Shown in pieces: positions 5,315 through 5,560 of a DNA stretch of 5,560 nucleotides. A program made the translations under genes and the position numbers. Source of the DNA: an uncultured Bacteroidota bacterium (GTDB taxonomy: Bacteria > Bacteroidota > Bacteroidia > Chitinophagales > Chitinophagaceae); NCBI GenBank assembly GCA_903881265.1, contig CAIRSV010000168.1, positions 1-5,560 of the forward strand. Reading direction: 5' to 3'. Position 1 is the stretch's first letter; every line of letters starts with the position of its first letter. Under the pieces are notes generated by a model. The model did no database searches and had not been told where the DNA came from. It was given only the letters and a program-made list of their open reading frames with translations.

Positions 5315-5560
5315 ATGGGACTAAGTAAAAAAAGAAAAGTAGCGGATTCCAAAGTGGATGCCGCCAAAGTATATACCTTAGAAGAAGCTTCTAAGTTGAT
5401 GAAAGATATCAATTGCACCAAATTCGACAGTTCAGTGGATTTACATATCCGTTTGGGCGTTGATCCTAAGAAAGCTGATCAGGCTATCAGAGGAACAGTA
5501 ACATTACCTCACGGTACAGGTAAAACCAAGCGAGTGTTGGTTCTTTGTACACCTGAGAAA
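5315..5560 (+). CDS. rplA: 50S ribosomal protein L1, 5' part (runs off the window)
   Basis: The ATG at 5315 opens a frame that continues to the window edge without a stop, giving 82 N-terminal residues of L1. L1 forms the mobile L1 stalk at the ribosomal E site, takes part in tRNA release, and in many bacteria represses translation of its own operon. Typical features are the basic start MGLSKKRKVADS, the helix VYTLEEASKLMKDIN (19-33), and the strand KFDSSVDLHIRLGVDPKKADQ at about 36-56. The conserved IRGTVTLPHGTGK (58-70) and RVLVLC (73-78) follow. It sits 29 bases after rplK in an A-rich spacer with no terminator, so the two genes are co-transcribed. The remaining roughly 150 residues lie beyond the window. 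Confidence 0.97.
   Translation, partial: MGLSKKRKVADSKVDAAKVYTLEEASKLMKDINCTKFDSSVDLHIRLGVDPKKADQAIRGTVTLPHGTGKTKRVLVLCTPEK

Overview
The window looks like chromosomal DNA of a Bacteroidota bacterium, perhaps from the Chitinophagales/Sphingobacteriales/Saprospiria side, though the exact lineage is inference. Three signs support this. Two proteins end in type A C-terminal sorting domains of the type IX secretion system (T9SS). A near-perfect Bacteroidota promoter (TTG, 18 bp, TAnnTTTG) precedes rplK. The start codons are preceded by A-rich sequence rather than Shine-Dalgarno motifs. The DNA is AT-rich and densely coding.

Left part (1-926, + strand): the 3' end of an ECF-type sigma factor gene, then an 88-aa protein with one membrane segment, then a 151-aa membrane-anchored Spy/CpxP/CnrX-like protein whose start overlaps the previous stop by 4 bases. 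Gene content and protein sizes parallel the CnrH/CnrY/CnrX sigma, anti-sigma and metal-sensor system. This suggests a cell-envelope or metal stress switch with the sigma factor gene placed first.

Middle (1030-3465, + strand): a diheme cytochrome c peroxidase/MauG-family enzyme with two CSSCH sites, followed 33 bases later by a YHYH-domain protein with a signal peptide and a T9SS tail. The pair is probably co-transcribed. By analogy with MauG and MbnH, which oxidise partner proteins, the secreted YHYH protein may be the substrate or redox partner of the peroxidase; this is a hypothesis.

A strong hairpin terminator (3496-3529) separates this pair from a convergent gene (4603-3536, - strand) for a choice-of-anchor L domain protein, also a T9SS cargo.

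Right part (4604-5560): a promoter and a structured leader, then rplK (ribosomal protein L11) and the 5' part of rplA (L1). Unlike the common secE-nusG-rplK-rplA order, nothing from secE-nusG lies directly upstream, and rplK has its own promoter.

An 8-base sequence, TCGTCTAA, occurs three times on the + strand, each time a few bases after a stop codon. It is not explained by the genes. No CRISPR array, tRNA, rRNA or insertion sequence was seen, and no gene-free stretch exceeds 300 bases.
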